Origin: Microbacterium profundi
Lineage (GTDB): Bacteria > Actinomycetota > Actinomycetes > Actinomycetales > Microbacteriaceae
Length of the DNA: 64,000 nt
Reading direction: 5' to 3'
NCBI RefSeq assembly: GCF_000763375.1
Contig: NZ_JPSY01000001.1
Span: forward strand, 1,984,001 to 2,048,000
In this document: piece after piece, positions 46,344-56,200 of the stretch
Layout of the letters: every line of letters begins with the position of its first letter
Numbering within the stretch: the stretch's first letter is position 1
Notes under the pieces: model-generated
Seen by the model: the letters and a program-made list of their open reading frames with translations, nothing else
Database searches by the model: none
Told to the model about the DNA's origin: nothing
Translations under genes and position numbers: made by a program

Positions 46344-46729
46344 GCGGCCGCGGGCGCTTTCCCGCATCGGTGTACGGCCAGGGTGCTGAGCCGGACGCGC
46401 GCTTCACGCTCGCGAATGAGCGCACCGAACTCGCCTGGCGGCGCACCTCACTCGCCCTCGGCGCAGGCTCGCTCATCGCTCTGCGTCTGCTCCCGGTGGC
46501 GTTCGGTCATCCGGCGTGGGCGTTCGGCGGCGTCGCCGGGCTGGTACTCGCGGCCATGCTCTGGATCTCCGCCCGTCACCGGTATCGCGGCGTGAACCTC
46601 GTGCTCGCTCGTGACGGCGATCGTGGGGTGCTTCCCGGCGCCTCGATGATCGCGATTCTTGCCGTGATCGCGTTCGCCATCGGTCTGGTCTCGCTCGCGG
46701 TCGTGATCGTGACCGCGCTCAACTCCTGA
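46340..46729 (+). CDS. DUF202 membrane protein
   Basis: 129 residues. RFTLANERTELAWRRTSLAL is the DUF202 signature, followed by three membrane helices (LIALRLLPVAFG, WAFGGVAGLVLAAMLWISA, MIAILAVIAFAIGLVSLAVV). GTG start at 46340 overlaps the stop of the truncated FGE gene (GTGA), so it was probably translated from that operon; with the FGE gene broken, its promoter is uncertain. Function of the family is unknown. Confidence 0.82.
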   Translation: MSGRGRFPASVYGQGAEPDARFTLANERTELAWRRTSLALGAGSLIALRLLPVAFGHPAWAFGGVAGLVLAAMLWISARHRYRGVNLVLARDGDRGVLPGASMIAILAVIAFAIGLVSLAVVIVTALNS

Positions 46730-46752
46730 GCGGTCGAGCGGCGACTGCTGAA

Positions 46753-46783
46753 CGGGTGCGGATGCCGTCGGCATCCGTTCCCG
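46753..46783 (+). terminator. Terminator after DUF202 gene
   Basis: Stem GCGGATGCC-GTC-GGCATCCGT extended by CGGG/CCCG, 24 bases after the DUF202 stop. Confidence 0.6.
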
Positions 46784-46810
46784 CTGACCGATTAGTTGAC
46801 TTCACGCTAC

Positions 46811-46855
46811 AGTTGACTTGAGGCAACTATGCGTTTATCGTTGATCCAGATCAAC
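46811..46855 (+). promoter_or_regulatory. Promoter with two MarR-type operators before the drug exporter
   Basis: TTGACT (46813-46818), 17-bp spacer, TATCGT (46836-46841) form a good -35/-10 pair. Over the -35 lies AGTTGACTTGAGGCAACT, an imperfect palindrome (46811-46828). Over the -10 lies GTTGATC-CA-GATCAAC, a perfect palindrome (46840-46855). Both fit binding by the MarR proteins encoded downstream. Confidence 0.65.
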
Positions 46856-46878
46856 TTTCTTACGCAGGAGCACACACT

Positions 46879-48594
46879 TTGACTTCCCACACTTCCTCCG
46901 CACCGGAGACCAAGCGCTCAGCGCGCGAGGTCTTCACCGCGATCTCCGGCCTCATCGTCGGTATGTTCGTGGCCGTGCTGTCCGGCACCATCGTGTCGAC
47001 GTCGCTGCCGGTCATCATCGCCGACCTCGGCGGCACCCAGTCCCAGTACACCTGGGTCATCACCGCGAGTCTGCTGGCCACTGCGGTCTCCACGCCCATC
47101 TGGGGCAAGCTCGCCGACCTCATGGATCGCAAGATCCTCGTGCAGGTCTCACTCATCCTCTTCACGGTAGGCACGGTGATCGCCGGTTTCTCGACCGACA
47201 CCAACATGCTCATCGCGGTGCGCGTCATCCAGGGCATCGGCGTCGGTGGCCTGATGTCGCTCGTCATGATCGCCGTCGCCCTCATCATCTCGCCTCGCGA
47301 GCGCGGCAAGTACATGGGCGTGGTCGGCGGCATCATGGCGCTCGGCACGATCGGCGGACCGCTTCTCGGCGGTCTCATCACCGACACTCTCGGATGGCGC
47401 GCCAACTTCTTCGTCGGCGTCCCGTTCGCGATCGTGGCACTGATCCTCCTGCAGTTCACGCTGCACCTGCCCAAGCCTCAGCGGGGCACGAAGGTGTCGA
47501 TCGACTACTTCGGCATCGTGCTGCTCGCGGTCGGCGTCTCGACTCTTCTCATCTGGGTGTCGATGGGTGGCAGCCAGTTCGAGTGGGATTCGTCGACGAG
47601 CGTGATGCTCGCCGTCATCGGCGGCGTCACCATCCTCGGATTCATCGCGGTCGAGTTCTTCGTGAAGGAACCGATCGTGCCGATGTCGCTGTTCCGCAAC
47701 CGCACGTTCACGTTGTCGGTCATCGCATCGATCGCCATCGGCGTCTCGATGTTCGCCACGTCGGTCTTCCTCGCGCAGTACTTCCAGCTCGCACGTGGCG
47801 CCACGCCGACCGAGTCGGGCCTCATGGCGATCCCGATGATCATCGGCCAGATGGGCGCTTCGATCATCATCGGCCAGTTGGTGAGCCGGTTCGGCAAGTG
47901 GAAGGGGTGGATGATCACGGGCTCGGTGCTCGCGGCCATCGGCGTCACCCTGATGGCCACGCTCCGTTATGACACGCCGTTCCCGCTCGTCGCGATCTAC
48001 ATGTTCGTGCTCGGCGCAGGCCTCGGCATGGTCATGCAGAACCTCACGTTGATCGTGCAGAACGACACGCCTCCCACGCAGCTGGGCGCAGCCTCGTCGA
48101 ACGTCAACTTCTTCCGTACGATCGCCGGAACCATCGGCGTGACGATCATGGGTTCCGTGCTCTCGACGAGCGTCGGCACCTACATCGCGAGCGGGCTGAA
48201 GGGGTTCACACCCACGACCCCGGACGAGATCGAGGCGTTGAAGCACCTCGCATCCGGCGACGTCCCCAACATGTCTGAAATGCCCGAGACGATCCGCACC
48301 ATCGTCGAGTCCGCCTACGGCCATGGCATCGCCGAAGCCTTCATCATCGCCATCCCGCTCGCCGTGCTGTCGATCATCGCGATCGCGTTCATCAAGAACA
48401 AGCCGCTGTCGACGAAGAACGCCGCCGAGCAGCTGCGCGATCAGGCCGAGGAATCGGCGATCGAGTTCGCAGAGGCCGAAGTGGGAGCGACGACGTCCAC
48501 CGGCACCATCCGCATCGGTGCGGCGGATTCGGCTTCGCCGACCACGGGCTCGGTGACCGTGCTCGAGCGTGAAGATCGCGAGAGCGGGCGCTGA
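46879..48594 (+). CDS. DHA2-family (14-TM) MFS drug exporter
   Basis: 571 residues, about 14 membrane helices. MFS motif A-like region GKLADLMDRKILVQVSLIL, motif C region MGVVGGIMALGTIGGPLLGG, opening VAVLSGTIVSTSLPVIIADL. Closest in layout to EmrB/QacA proton-drug antiporters. TTG start at 46879 with AGGAG 8 bases before. A soluble acidic tail of ~60 residues follows the last helix. Followed by marR 1 bp after its stop, and preceded by palindromic operators, which suggests drug-inducible expression through MarR release. Confidence 0.9.
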   Translation: MTSHTSSAPETKRSAREVFTAISGLIVGMFVAVLSGTIVSTSLPVIIADLGGTQSQYTWVITASLLATAVSTPIWGKLADLMDRKILVQVSLILFTVGTVIAGFSTDTNMLIAVRVIQGIGVGGLMSLVMIAVALIISPRERGKYMGVVGGIMALGTIGGPLLGGLITDTLGWRANFFVGVPFAIVALILLQFTLHLPKPQRGTKVSIDYFGIVLLAVGVSTLLIWVSMGGSQFEWDSSTSVMLAVIGGVTILGFIAVEFFVKEPIVPMSLFRNRTFTLSVIASIAIGVSMFATSVFLAQYFQLARGATPTESGLMAIPMIIGQMGASIIIGQLVSRFGKWKGWMITGSVLAAIGVTLMATLRYDTPFPLVAIYMFVLGAGLGMVMQNLTLIVQNDTPPTQLGAASSNVNFFRTIAGTIGVTIMGSVLSTSVGTYIASGLKGFTPTTPDEIEALKHLASGDVPNMSEMPETIRTIVESAYGHGIAEAFIIAIPLAVLSIIAIAFIKNKPLSTKNAAEQLRDQAEESAIEFAEAEVGATTSTGTIRIGAADSASPTTGSVTVLEREDRESGR

Positions 48595-48595
48595 C

Positions 48596-49051
48596 ATGGC
48601 CGCCGTCGACACTGCGGTGCCGAGTGACGTCGACGAGGCGCTCGCGGAGTTCCAGGGGCAGCTGACCCTGATCTTCGCGCGCGCCAGGTCGCTCTGGAAG
48701 GAGTCGGCCGCGCGGATGCACCCCGAGCTGCAGCCGTCCGGCTACAGACTCCTGGGCTTCATCGCCCGAGCCGGCAGCGCGAACGCGCATCAGCTCGCCG
48801 AGAGCTTCGAGATGGACAAGTCGGTCGTCAGCCGACAGGTGCGGATGCTGGAGGACCTCGGTCTCCTCGAATCGCGCCCCGATGACACCGACGGACGGCA
48901 GCGGGTGCTCACGGCCACGCCGGAGGCGAGCGAGGCGCTCGGCGAGCTGAGAGCCGACCATGCGAACCGCATGCGCGAAGCGCTCGCCGCGCTCACCCCG
49001 CAGGAGATCCAGTCGGCATCGAAGGTGTTCCGCCTTCTCGCCGAGATCTGA
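48596..49051 (+). CDS. MarR-family regulator
   Basis: 151 residues. Winged helix: ANAHQLAESFEMDKSVVSRQ, VRMLEDLGLLESRPDDTDGR. Long N- and C-terminal dimer helices. ATG at 48596 is preferred over a GTG 9 codons upstream inside the exporter gene. Likely represses the exporter operon by binding the palindromes at 46811-46855; MarR proteins are released by aromatic or drug ligands. Confidence 0.88.
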   Translation: MAAVDTAVPSDVDEALAEFQGQLTLIFARARSLWKESAARMHPELQPSGYRLLGFIARAGSANAHQLAESFEMDKSVVSRQVRMLEDLGLLESRPDDTDGRQRVLTATPEASEALGELRADHANRMREALAALTPQEIQSASKVFRLLAEI

Positions 49052-49130
49052 AGTGCGTGAAGGAGACGCCCCGCCGCAGCGCACGCCCTCGAGGCGGGCA
49101 GCGGCGGGGCTTCGCCGTAAACTGGCGAGC

Positions 49131-49637
49131 ATGAGTGCGTCGTCCCCTGAACCCGTGGCTTCCGGCGCCGCAGCATCCGATCCCGAGGCGCCCGATGGGG
49201 CGCTCGAGGGCAGCGAACTCGATCAGGCGGTCAACCGCGTCGAGCATGAGCTCGGCACACTCTTCGCGCGCATCCGCGTGAGCTGGCGCGAGGCGGCCGT
49301 CACTGTGCATCCCGACCTGCAGCCGCTCGGCTACCAGGTGCTGACCTCGATCGCGAGTGGCAAGGCGACGTCGGCCAGCGCCATCATCGAGAGGCTGCAG
49401 ACCGACAAATCGGCCGTGAGTCGTCAGGTGCGTCAGCTGGAGGAACTCGGCCTCGTCGAGAGCGTCCCCGATCCAGACGACAGGCGTGCGCGCCTGCTGG
49501 TCGCGACGGGTCTCGCCCAGGAGCGCATCGCGATCGCGCGCGCTCGCTACGAGGGACGCATCGGCGAGCGGCTGCGCACCTGGTCGCCGGCTGACCTCGA
49601 CCACTTCGTGGAGCTGCTCGGCGCGCTCGGGCGGTGA
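49131..49637 (+). CDS. Second MarR-family regulator
   Basis: 168 residues. Paralogue of the preceding gene (TSASAIIERLQTDKSAVSRQ, VRQLEELGLVESVPDPDDRR; shared HPDLQPLGY phrase near residue 67). The first ~30 residues are an Ala/Glu-rich extension. Convergent with the MFS gene downstream (10 bp between stops). The pair probably arose by tandem duplication; each may serve one of the two neighbouring exporters. Confidence 0.87.
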   Translation: MSASSPEPVASGAAASDPEAPDGALEGSELDQAVNRVEHELGTLFARIRVSWREAAVTVHPDLQPLGYQVLTSIASGKATSASAIIERLQTDKSAVSRQVRQLEELGLVESVPDPDDRRARLLVATGLAQERIAIARARYEGRIGERLRTWSPADLDHFVELLGALGR

Positions 49638-49647
49638 CGCTCGCGGG

Positions 49648-51090
49648 TCAGCTGCTCGGCTGATCGGCGGCTTCCCTGGGCTGCGGCACCGGTCGCCGGA
49701 TGCCGATCCACGAGATCACTCCGCCGAGCGCCATCAGCGCCGCCGTCACCCATGCGGCATTGTGGAATCCGTCGAGGTCGAGCGTGCCGCCGACGATCGT
49801 CGACAGCATCGCGACGACGATGAGACCGGCGACGCGGGAGATCGCGTTGTTGACGGCGGAGGCGATGCCAGAGCGGTTCTCGTCGATGGCGCCGAGGACC
49901 GCCGAGGTGAGCGGCGCGACCGTGAGGGACAGGCCGAGTCCGAGGAGGATCATCGAGGGGAGCACCTGCCACCAGTAGCTGAACTCCAACGAGACGGTGA
50001 GAAGGAGCAGCGCGCCGGCGGCCATCAGCAGGGGGCCGACCGTCATGAACAGCCGCGGACCGAGCTTGCCCGCCCACGAGCCCGCCTGCGAGCTGAGCAG
50101 GATCATCAGGACCGTGATCGGCAGGCTCGCAAGCCCAGCCACAGTCGCGGGGAGTCCTGCGCCCTCCTGCAGGTAGACGCCGATGACGAATCCGTTCAAG
50201 GAGAGCGCAGCGTAGATGAACAGGGTGGCGAGGTTGCCCCAGGCGAAGTTGCGGGCGTTGAAGAGCGAGAGCGGCATCAGCGGTGCGGGCGAGCGGGGCT
50301 GGCGCATCAGGAAGGCGACGAACAGTGCGACGCCCGCGATCCCCGGAATCCAGATCGCGGGTGAGCCCCAGCCGAAGTTCGGCTGCTCGATGAGTGCGAA
50401 CACCACGGCGCCGAGACCGACCGCGCACAGCATCCCGCTCCACCAGTCGACGCGCGCGCCGCGCGGCTGATCGGGCAGGTGCAGTCGAGCGAGCAGGATC
50501 AGCGTGATGCCGATCGGGATGACGTTGATGAGGAAGACGAACCGCCACGACAGCAGGTCGACGAACAACCCGCCCAGGAGCGGACCGGCGATCTGTGCGC
50601 CGGTCGTGAAGGCGGTCCACACGCCGATCGCCCGTGACTGCAGTTCGCCGCGCATGGTCGCCATGATGAGGGCGAGCGAGCTCGGTACGAGCAGCGCGCC
50701 TGCGGCCCCCTGAAGAGCGCGGGCGATGATGAGCGTGAGCGGCTCGGGCGCCGCGGCCACCGCGACCGAGGCGATGCCGAAGGCGATGAGTCCGATGCGC
50801 ATGATGCGCACTCGGCCGTACGCGTCGGACAAGGAACCGGCCAACAGGATGAGGGCGCTGAGCGTGATGAGGTATGCGTCGACCACCCACTGCTGGGTCG
50901 TGATGCCGCCGCCGAGCTCGTCCTTGATCGCCGGAAGCGCGACGGTCACGACCGTGCCGTCGAGGAACGTCACGAACGATGCGAGGACGGCGACGGTGAT
51001 GACGAGCCGCTGGAGCGAGGAGAAGGCTGGCACGGTGATGAGACTACGCCCTGGCGGAACGGCCAGGACGTGGGCGAGTGAGATTTCCAT
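49648..51090 (-). CDS. Second DHA2-family MFS exporter
   Basis: 480 residues, about 14 helices: SFVTFLDGTVVTVALPAIKD (typical DHA2 opening), GSLSDAYGRVRIMRIGLIAF (motif A), FTTGAQIAGPLLGGLFVDLL (motif C). Shorter tail than the first exporter. The annotated ATG (51090) gives an 18-residue lead; a GTG at 51033 right before PAFSSLQRLVIT may be the true start. Substrate unknown. Faces the MarR pair tail-to-tail. Confidence 0.88.
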   Translation of the reverse strand: MEISLAHVLAVPPGRSLITVPAFSSLQRLVITVAVLASFVTFLDGTVVTVALPAIKDELGGGITTQQWVVDAYLITLSALILLAGSLSDAYGRVRIMRIGLIAFGIASVAVAAAPEPLTLIIARALQGAAGALLVPSSLALIMATMRGELQSRAIGVWTAFTTGAQIAGPLLGGLFVDLLSWRFVFLINVIPIGITLILLARLHLPDQPRGARVDWWSGMLCAVGLGAVVFALIEQPNFGWGSPAIWIPGIAGVALFVAFLMRQPRSPAPLMPLSLFNARNFAWGNLATLFIYAALSLNGFVIGVYLQEGAGLPATVAGLASLPITVLMILLSSQAGSWAGKLGPRLFMTVGPLLMAAGALLLLTVSLEFSYWWQVLPSMILLGLGLSLTVAPLTSAVLGAIDENRSGIASAVNNAISRVAGLIVVAMLSTIVGGTLDLDGFHNAAWVTAALMALGGVISWIGIRRPVPQPREAADQPSS

Positions 51091-51180
51091 CGACGCCCGG
51101 ACCGTACGGGGTTACGCTGGCGTCAGGCGGGTCTCCTGCCCGCTTCTCGACGGCGAAAGCCCTGACGAAAGCGGTGTGCG

Positions 51181-51582
51181 ATGGATTCGATGATGATGGG
51201 TGCCATGTCGGCGGACATGAAGGCGATGCCGGGCATGGAAGCGATGGACATGGCGGTCATGCAGGCGTGCATGGATGCATGTGCGGCCTGCGAGCAGGCG
51301 TGCACCGTCTGCTCGACGCAGATGATGGACTGCGCACCGGCATGCATGAACTGCGCGGACATGTGCAACACCATGATGCGTTCGATGATGCGGATGCAGG
51401 GGATGACGCCGGCAGCGATGATGTCGATGCTCGACGCCTGCATCGCGATGTGTCAGATGTGCATGGACGCCTGCATGGAGCACGCGGCTCAGAGCGAGGT
51501 CTGCAAGATGTGCGCCCAGTCCTGCAAAGCGTGCATGGACGCCTGCATGGACATGAAGAACATGATGATGGCGACCGCCTGA
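51181..51582 (+). CDS. Met/Cys-rich four-helix-bundle copper storage protein
   Basis: 133 residues with 18 cysteines and roughly three dozen methionines. Cysteines fall in CxxxC/CxxC helical patterns (ACMDACAACEQACTVCS, CAPACMNCADMC, DACIAMCQMCMDACMEH, VCKMCAQSCKACMDACMD), the hallmark of Csp-type bundles that store Cu(I) inside the helices. No Tat or Sec signal, so cytosolic (Csp3-like). The Met content, especially in the N-terminal 30 residues, is unusually high and may guide copper in. No copper-responsive regulator is adjacent. Confidence 0.85.
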   Translation: MDSMMMGAMSADMKAMPGMEAMDMAVMQACMDACAACEQACTVCSTQMMDCAPACMNCADMCNTMMRSMMRMQGMTPAAMMSMLDACIAMCQMCMDACMEHAAQSEVCKMCAQSCKACMDACMDMKNMMMATA

Positions 51583-51600
51583 CGCCATCATCATCCTGCG

Positions 51601-51725
51601 GGTCGAAACGCTGCGGGTCGTTGAGCGAGCGGAGCGAGACGAAACGCTGGGGTCGAAACGCTGCGGGTCGTTGAGCGAGCGGAGCGAGACGAAACGCGTT
51701 GAGCGAGCGTCAGCGAGTCGAAACG
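51601..51725. repeat. Extragenic palindrome cluster with 47-bp direct duplication
   Basis: A 47-bp unit (ggtcgaaacgctgcgggtcg then ttgagcgagcggagcgagac, gaaacgc) occurs twice, at 51601-51647 and 51651-51697, identical. A third partial unit in variant form follows (gcgttgagcgagcgtcagcg). Same family as the copies at 14, 19 and 57 kb. Confidence 0.85.
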
Positions 51726-52082
51726 TCAGCGAGTTGCCGCAACGGCGACATTGAACTGCACCCGCCCGACGGCGAGCACGTGGTATCGCGAGTGCAGCGC
51801 CACCGGCGTGCCCTCGGGTGCCTCGAGCGCCGCACCCGACGCGTTCCAGAGCGTGTGCTGATCGCCGTCGAGCGTGTGCACGCGCAGTTCGCCGGTCACG
51901 GCATCCGCCTGTTCGACGATCCCGTCGACCCAGTCGCTCGGCGTCGCCGACGCGAGGCGCGCCTGGATCAGGTGCAGCGCGTGTCCTGGTGTGAAAGAAG
52001 AGCAGACGTCATCGTGGTCGCACATGCACGCTGAGCGCTCCGTCACCTCGAGGGGTGAACGGCGGTGCAGCGGCGTGGACAC
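51726..52082 (-). CDS. Hypothetical protein
   Basis: 118 residues, not recognised. Contains a short Cys/His/Asp cluster (CMCDHDDVCSSF) near residue 20 that could bind a metal. The rest is a small mixed domain (VDGIVEQADAVTGELRVHTL, HTLWNASGAALEAPEGTPVA, RYHVLAVGRVQFNVAVA). GTG at 52082 is chosen because CAGGAG stands 6 bases upstream; an internal ATG before CDHDD is an alternative. Ends one base outside the repeat cluster. Confidence 0.6.
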   Translation of the reverse strand: MSTPLHRRSPLEVTERSACMCDHDDVCSSFTPGHALHLIQARLASATPSDWVDGIVEQADAVTGELRVHTLDGDQHTLWNASGAALEAPEGTPVALHSRYHVLAVGRVQFNVAVAATR

Positions 52083-52174
52083 GATGGGCTCCTGACTCGG
52101 TGGACTGATCCCGTAAGAATAGGGCGGATGATCGCCGGGCGGAAAAGGCGCCGACACCTGGAGAAACATTCCGC

Positions 52175-53083
52175 TCAGCGGGGTCGGTGCGCGGAGAGAG
52201 CGTCTGCCATGGCATCGCGCACCGCGGCGACGGATGCACTGTCGCGCGACGAGGAGCGGGTCGCGGCGAAGATCTCGCGCACGGGGGATCCGGGCAGCTC
52301 CACCAGTCGTACCGAGGCACGGTCGCCGGTCCACATCAGGTCGGGCAGCACGGCGACGGCATGGCCCGCGGCGACCAGCCGAGCGTGGGCGATGAGATCT
52401 GTCGCCTCGAAGCGCACGTCGGGCTCGAACCCCGCGGAGCGGCATTGCTGCACGGCCCACTGCCGCACGGCCGTTCCCTCGGGCTCCATGACCCAGGCGC
52501 TGTCGCGCAGTTCGGCCAGAGTGGTCACGGAAGACGACGGCGGTATCGCGAGGCGCACGGGATCCCGGCCGAGCAGAGTGCGGTCGATCCTCTCGCGCAG
52601 CGCACGCGTATGGCCGGGGTACTGCTCGGCGACGACGAGGTCGAACGTGCGCGCCTGGAGCTCGAAGAGCGCTTCTTCCGGTGCCATCTGCACCATCTCG
52701 AGACGCAGAGCCGGCATCCGCTCCGTGAGGAGGGTGAGCGCGGAGGGGACCAGTGCTTCGGCGGCTGTCGGCATCACCGCGATCCGAACGTGTTCCTCGA
52801 GCTGCGAGCTGGATGAGAGTTCGGCGCGAGCGGCCTCGTCGAGCTCCAGGGCGCGCGCTGCATGCGCTGCGAGCAGACGCCCTTGCATCGTGAGTCTGAC
52901 GCGCCTACCGTCGGGTTCGAGCAGCGGCACCCCGGCGTCGCGTTCGAGTTGGGCGAGCTGCTGGGAAACGGTCGACGGGCTGTAGGCGAGCGCCGCGGCG
53001 ACGTCGGAGATCGTGCCGCGCAGGGCCAACTCGTGCAGCAGACGCAATCGCCGGAGCTCGAACATGGAGCGCCTCACATTCAT
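52175..53083 (-). CDS. LysR-family transcriptional regulator
   Basis: 302 residues. HTH: LRLLHELALRGTISDVAAAL, AYSPSTVSQQLAQLERDAGV. Effector domain from about 95 on (VRIAVMPTAAEALVPSALTL, LVAAGHAVAVLPDLM). Start at 53083 or at MFEL (53065); the latter is the usual family start. It is divergent from putA, so it is the probable regulator of proline use, in the style of other LysR/divergent-target pairs. Confidence 0.88.
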   Translation of the reverse strand: MNVRRSMFELRRLRLLHELALRGTISDVAAALAYSPSTVSQQLAQLERDAGVPLLEPDGRRVRLTMQGRLLAAHAARALELDEAARAELSSSSQLEEHVRIAVMPTAAEALVPSALTLLTERMPALRLEMVQMAPEEALFELQARTFDLVVAEQYPGHTRALRERIDRTLLGRDPVRLAIPPSSSVTTLAELRDSAWVMEPEGTAVRQWAVQQCRSAGFEPDVRFEATDLIAHARLVAAGHAVAVLPDLMWTGDRASVRLVELPGSPVREIFAATRSSSRDSASVAAVRDAMADALSAHRPR

Positions 53084-53211
53084 CGACAGAACCGAATGTT
53101 ATCCATCGTAAACGCTTGCTTTTCACGAATGGTGCGGTGGCTCCACACTGAGAGGAGCAGGTGCGGCGAAATCGCTGATGTGGTCGCTGCACGCAGGAGT
53201 GAGGAGACCCG
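53084..53211. promoter_or_regulatory. lysR-putA divergent promoter region
   Basis: AT-richer than the surroundings. Two direct copies of CGAATG (53093-53098 and 53126-53131), 33 bp apart or about three helical turns, flank gttatccatcgtaaacgctt. This spacing would suit LysR-type tetramer binding. Confidence 0.45.
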
Positions 53212-56200
53212 ATGACCGACGTGACATCCACCCCTACCGGGCGCACCCGGACCGTCCACGCCGAGACCGTCCACGCCGAGACCGGTCACGCCGAGATCGC
53301 GGCACTCGCCGACGACGCGATCGCCCTGGTGCAGCGCTGGCTCGTGGAGAGTCGCGAGGTGCCGACAGACACGTCGGCGGCGCGCCTCGCGGGTGTGCTC
53401 AGCGATCCGAACGGCCTCGACTTCACGGTCGGTTTCGTCGACGGCGTCGTGCGCCCCGAAGACCTGAAGGTCGCTGCGCGCAACCTGCGCGACCTGGTGC
53501 CGCTGACCCCGAAGTTCCTGCCCGCCGCGCTGCGGGGCCTGATCGGCCTCGGCGGGGCGCTCGCTCCCGCGTTCCCCGGAATCGTCGTGCCGATCAGCCG
53601 CCGCGTGCTGCGCGGCATGGTGCGGCACCTGATCGTCGACGCGACCGACGCCAAGCTCGGCAAGGCGATCCGCAGCATCCGCTCTGGCGACGGCGTGCAG
53701 CTGAACATCAACCTCCTCGGCGAGGCGATCCTCGGCGAGGAGGAGGCCGCCAGGCGCCTGGCCGGAACCCGACGCCTCCTCGAACGCGACGACGTCGACT
53801 ACGTCTCGATCAAGGTGTCGTCCACGGTCGCACCGCACAGCCCCTGGGCGTTCGACGAGGCCGTCCGTCATGCCGCGAACGCACTCATCCCGCTGTTCCG
53901 GATCGCCGCTGCCAGAGGCGGGAAGTTCATCAACCTCGACATGGAGGAGTTCAAAGACCTCGACCTGACGATCGCGGTCTTCACCACGATCCTCGACCGC
54001 GATGAGTTCAATGCGCTCGAGGCCGGCATCGTGTTGCAGGCGTATCTGCCGGATGCCCTCGGCGCCATGATCCGTCTGCAGGAGTGGTCTGCCGCCCGGG
54101 TGGCGGATGGCGGCGCACCGATCAAGGTACGCGTCGTCAAAGGCGCGAACCTGCCGATGGAACGCGTGGATGCCGAGACCCATGACTGGCCGCTCGCGAC
54201 CTGGGGCAGCAAGCAGGCGTCGGATGCCTCGTACAAGGCCGTGCTCGACTACGCGCTGCGCCCGAACCACGTGAAGAACGTGCGCATCGGCATCGCCGGT
54301 CACAACCTGTTCGACATCGCGCTCGCGTGGCTGCTCGCTAATCGCCGCGAGGTCACCGACGGCATCGAGTTCGAGATGCTGCTGGGCATGGCCACCGCCC
54401 AGGCATCCGTCGTACGCCGCACCGTCGGCTCGCTGCTGCTCTATACGCCGGTCGTGCACCCGGCAGAGTTCGACGTCGCGATCGCCTATCTGATCCGCCG
54501 GCTCGAAGAAGGCGCGTCGACCGACAACTTCATGTCGGCGGTGTTCGAGCTCGACGACGAACCAGTGCTGTTCGCGCGTGAGCGCGATCGGTTCCTGGCG
54601 TCGATCCAGTCGATGCCCACCGACGTCCCCGCGTCCAACCGCACGCAGGACCGCACCGCCGCGCAGCCGGCGGCCGCGCGCGATTCGTTCACGAACACCC
54701 CCGACACCGACCCGAGCCTCGCTGCCAACCGCGACTGGGGCGACGCCATCCGCTCACGCATGCAGTCGTCCACGCTCGGCGACGAGACCGCTCGGGCGAA
54801 CACGCTGTCTGACGCCGCCGCCCTTGAGAAGGTCATCGCCACGGCCGCCTCCGCCGGTGCGAGTTGGCGCGCGCTGGGCGCCGCGGGGCGGGCGGAGATC
54901 CTGCACCGCGCCGGCGACATTCTTCAGGCGCGTCGCGCCGAGCTGCTCGAGGTGATGGGCTCCGAGTGCGGCAAGGTGCTCGAGCAGGGCGACCCCGAGG
55001 TCTCCGAGGCGATCGACTTCGCGCACTACTACGCCGAGAGCGCGAAGCGCATCGAGAACATCGACGGCGCGACGCACAAGCCCGTCGGGCTCACCGTCGT
55101 CACGCCGCCGTGGAACTTCCCGGTGGCGATCCCCGCCGGATCCACGCTGTCCGCACTCGCGGCCGGCTCCCCCGTGATCATCAAGCCCGCTCGTCAGGCG
55201 CGTCGCTCCGGCGCCGTCATGATCGAGGCGCTGTGGGAGGCCGGCGTGCCTCGGGACGTGCTGCAGTACGTGCAATTTGACCGCTCCCTGAGCCCGTCGA
55301 AGGGCCTCGGCGCGCAGCTCGTCAGTAGCCCCGCGGTCGAGCGTGTGATCCTCACCGGCGGCTACGAGACGGCCGAGCTGTTCCGCAGCTTCCGCCCCGA
55401 CCTCCCGCTGCTCGCGGAGACGAGCGGCAAGAACGCCATCATCGTCACGCCGAGCGCCGATCTCGACCTCGCCGCGAAGGACGTCGCCTACTCCGCGTTC
55501 GGGCACGCAGGTCAGAAGTGCTCCGCGGCATCCCTCGTCATCCTCGTCGGATCGGTCGCGCAGAGCGAACGGTTCCGCCGCCAGCTCGTCGATGCGGTCG
55601 GCTCGTACCGCGTGGGCCGGCCGTGGGAGGAGTCGACGCGCATCGGTCCGCTCATCGGCCCGGCCGAGGGCAAGCTGTTGCACGTGCTCACCACGCTCGA
55701 GCCGGGCGAGAGCTGGGTCGTCGAGCCCGAGAGGCTCGACGACGACGGTGCGCTGTGGCGTCCGGGCATCCGTGAGGGCGTCGCGGCAGGAAGCCCGTTC
55801 CACCTCACCGAGTACTTCGGCCCCGTGCTGGGCGTCATGACGGCAGACTCGCTCGAAGAGGCGACCGCCATGGTGAACGCGATCGATTACGGGCTCACCA
55901 GCGGGCTGCACTCGCTCGATGACGACGAGATCGCGCAGTGGCTCGCGAGCGTGCGGGCCGGCAACCTCTACGTCAATCGCGGCACCACCGGCGCCATCGT
56001 GCAGCGGCAGCCGTTCGGCGGGTGGAAGAAGGCCGCGGTGGGCGCCGGCACCAAGGCCGGAGGGCCGAGCTACCTGATCGGGCTCTCCGATTGGGAGGAC
56101 GCCCCGGTCACGGCCGAGGCGCCGAAGGACGCCGTCTCCCGTGCGGCGCTCGACGCCCTGGGAGACCACGAGGCCGCGGCCTGGCTGCAGGGCGCCCTCT

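Noticed and set aside
51726..52460. Longer 244-codon version of the hypothetical gene
   Set aside because: The first 126 codons are antisense to the LysR gene and its leader; the GTG at 52082 has a good ribosome site.
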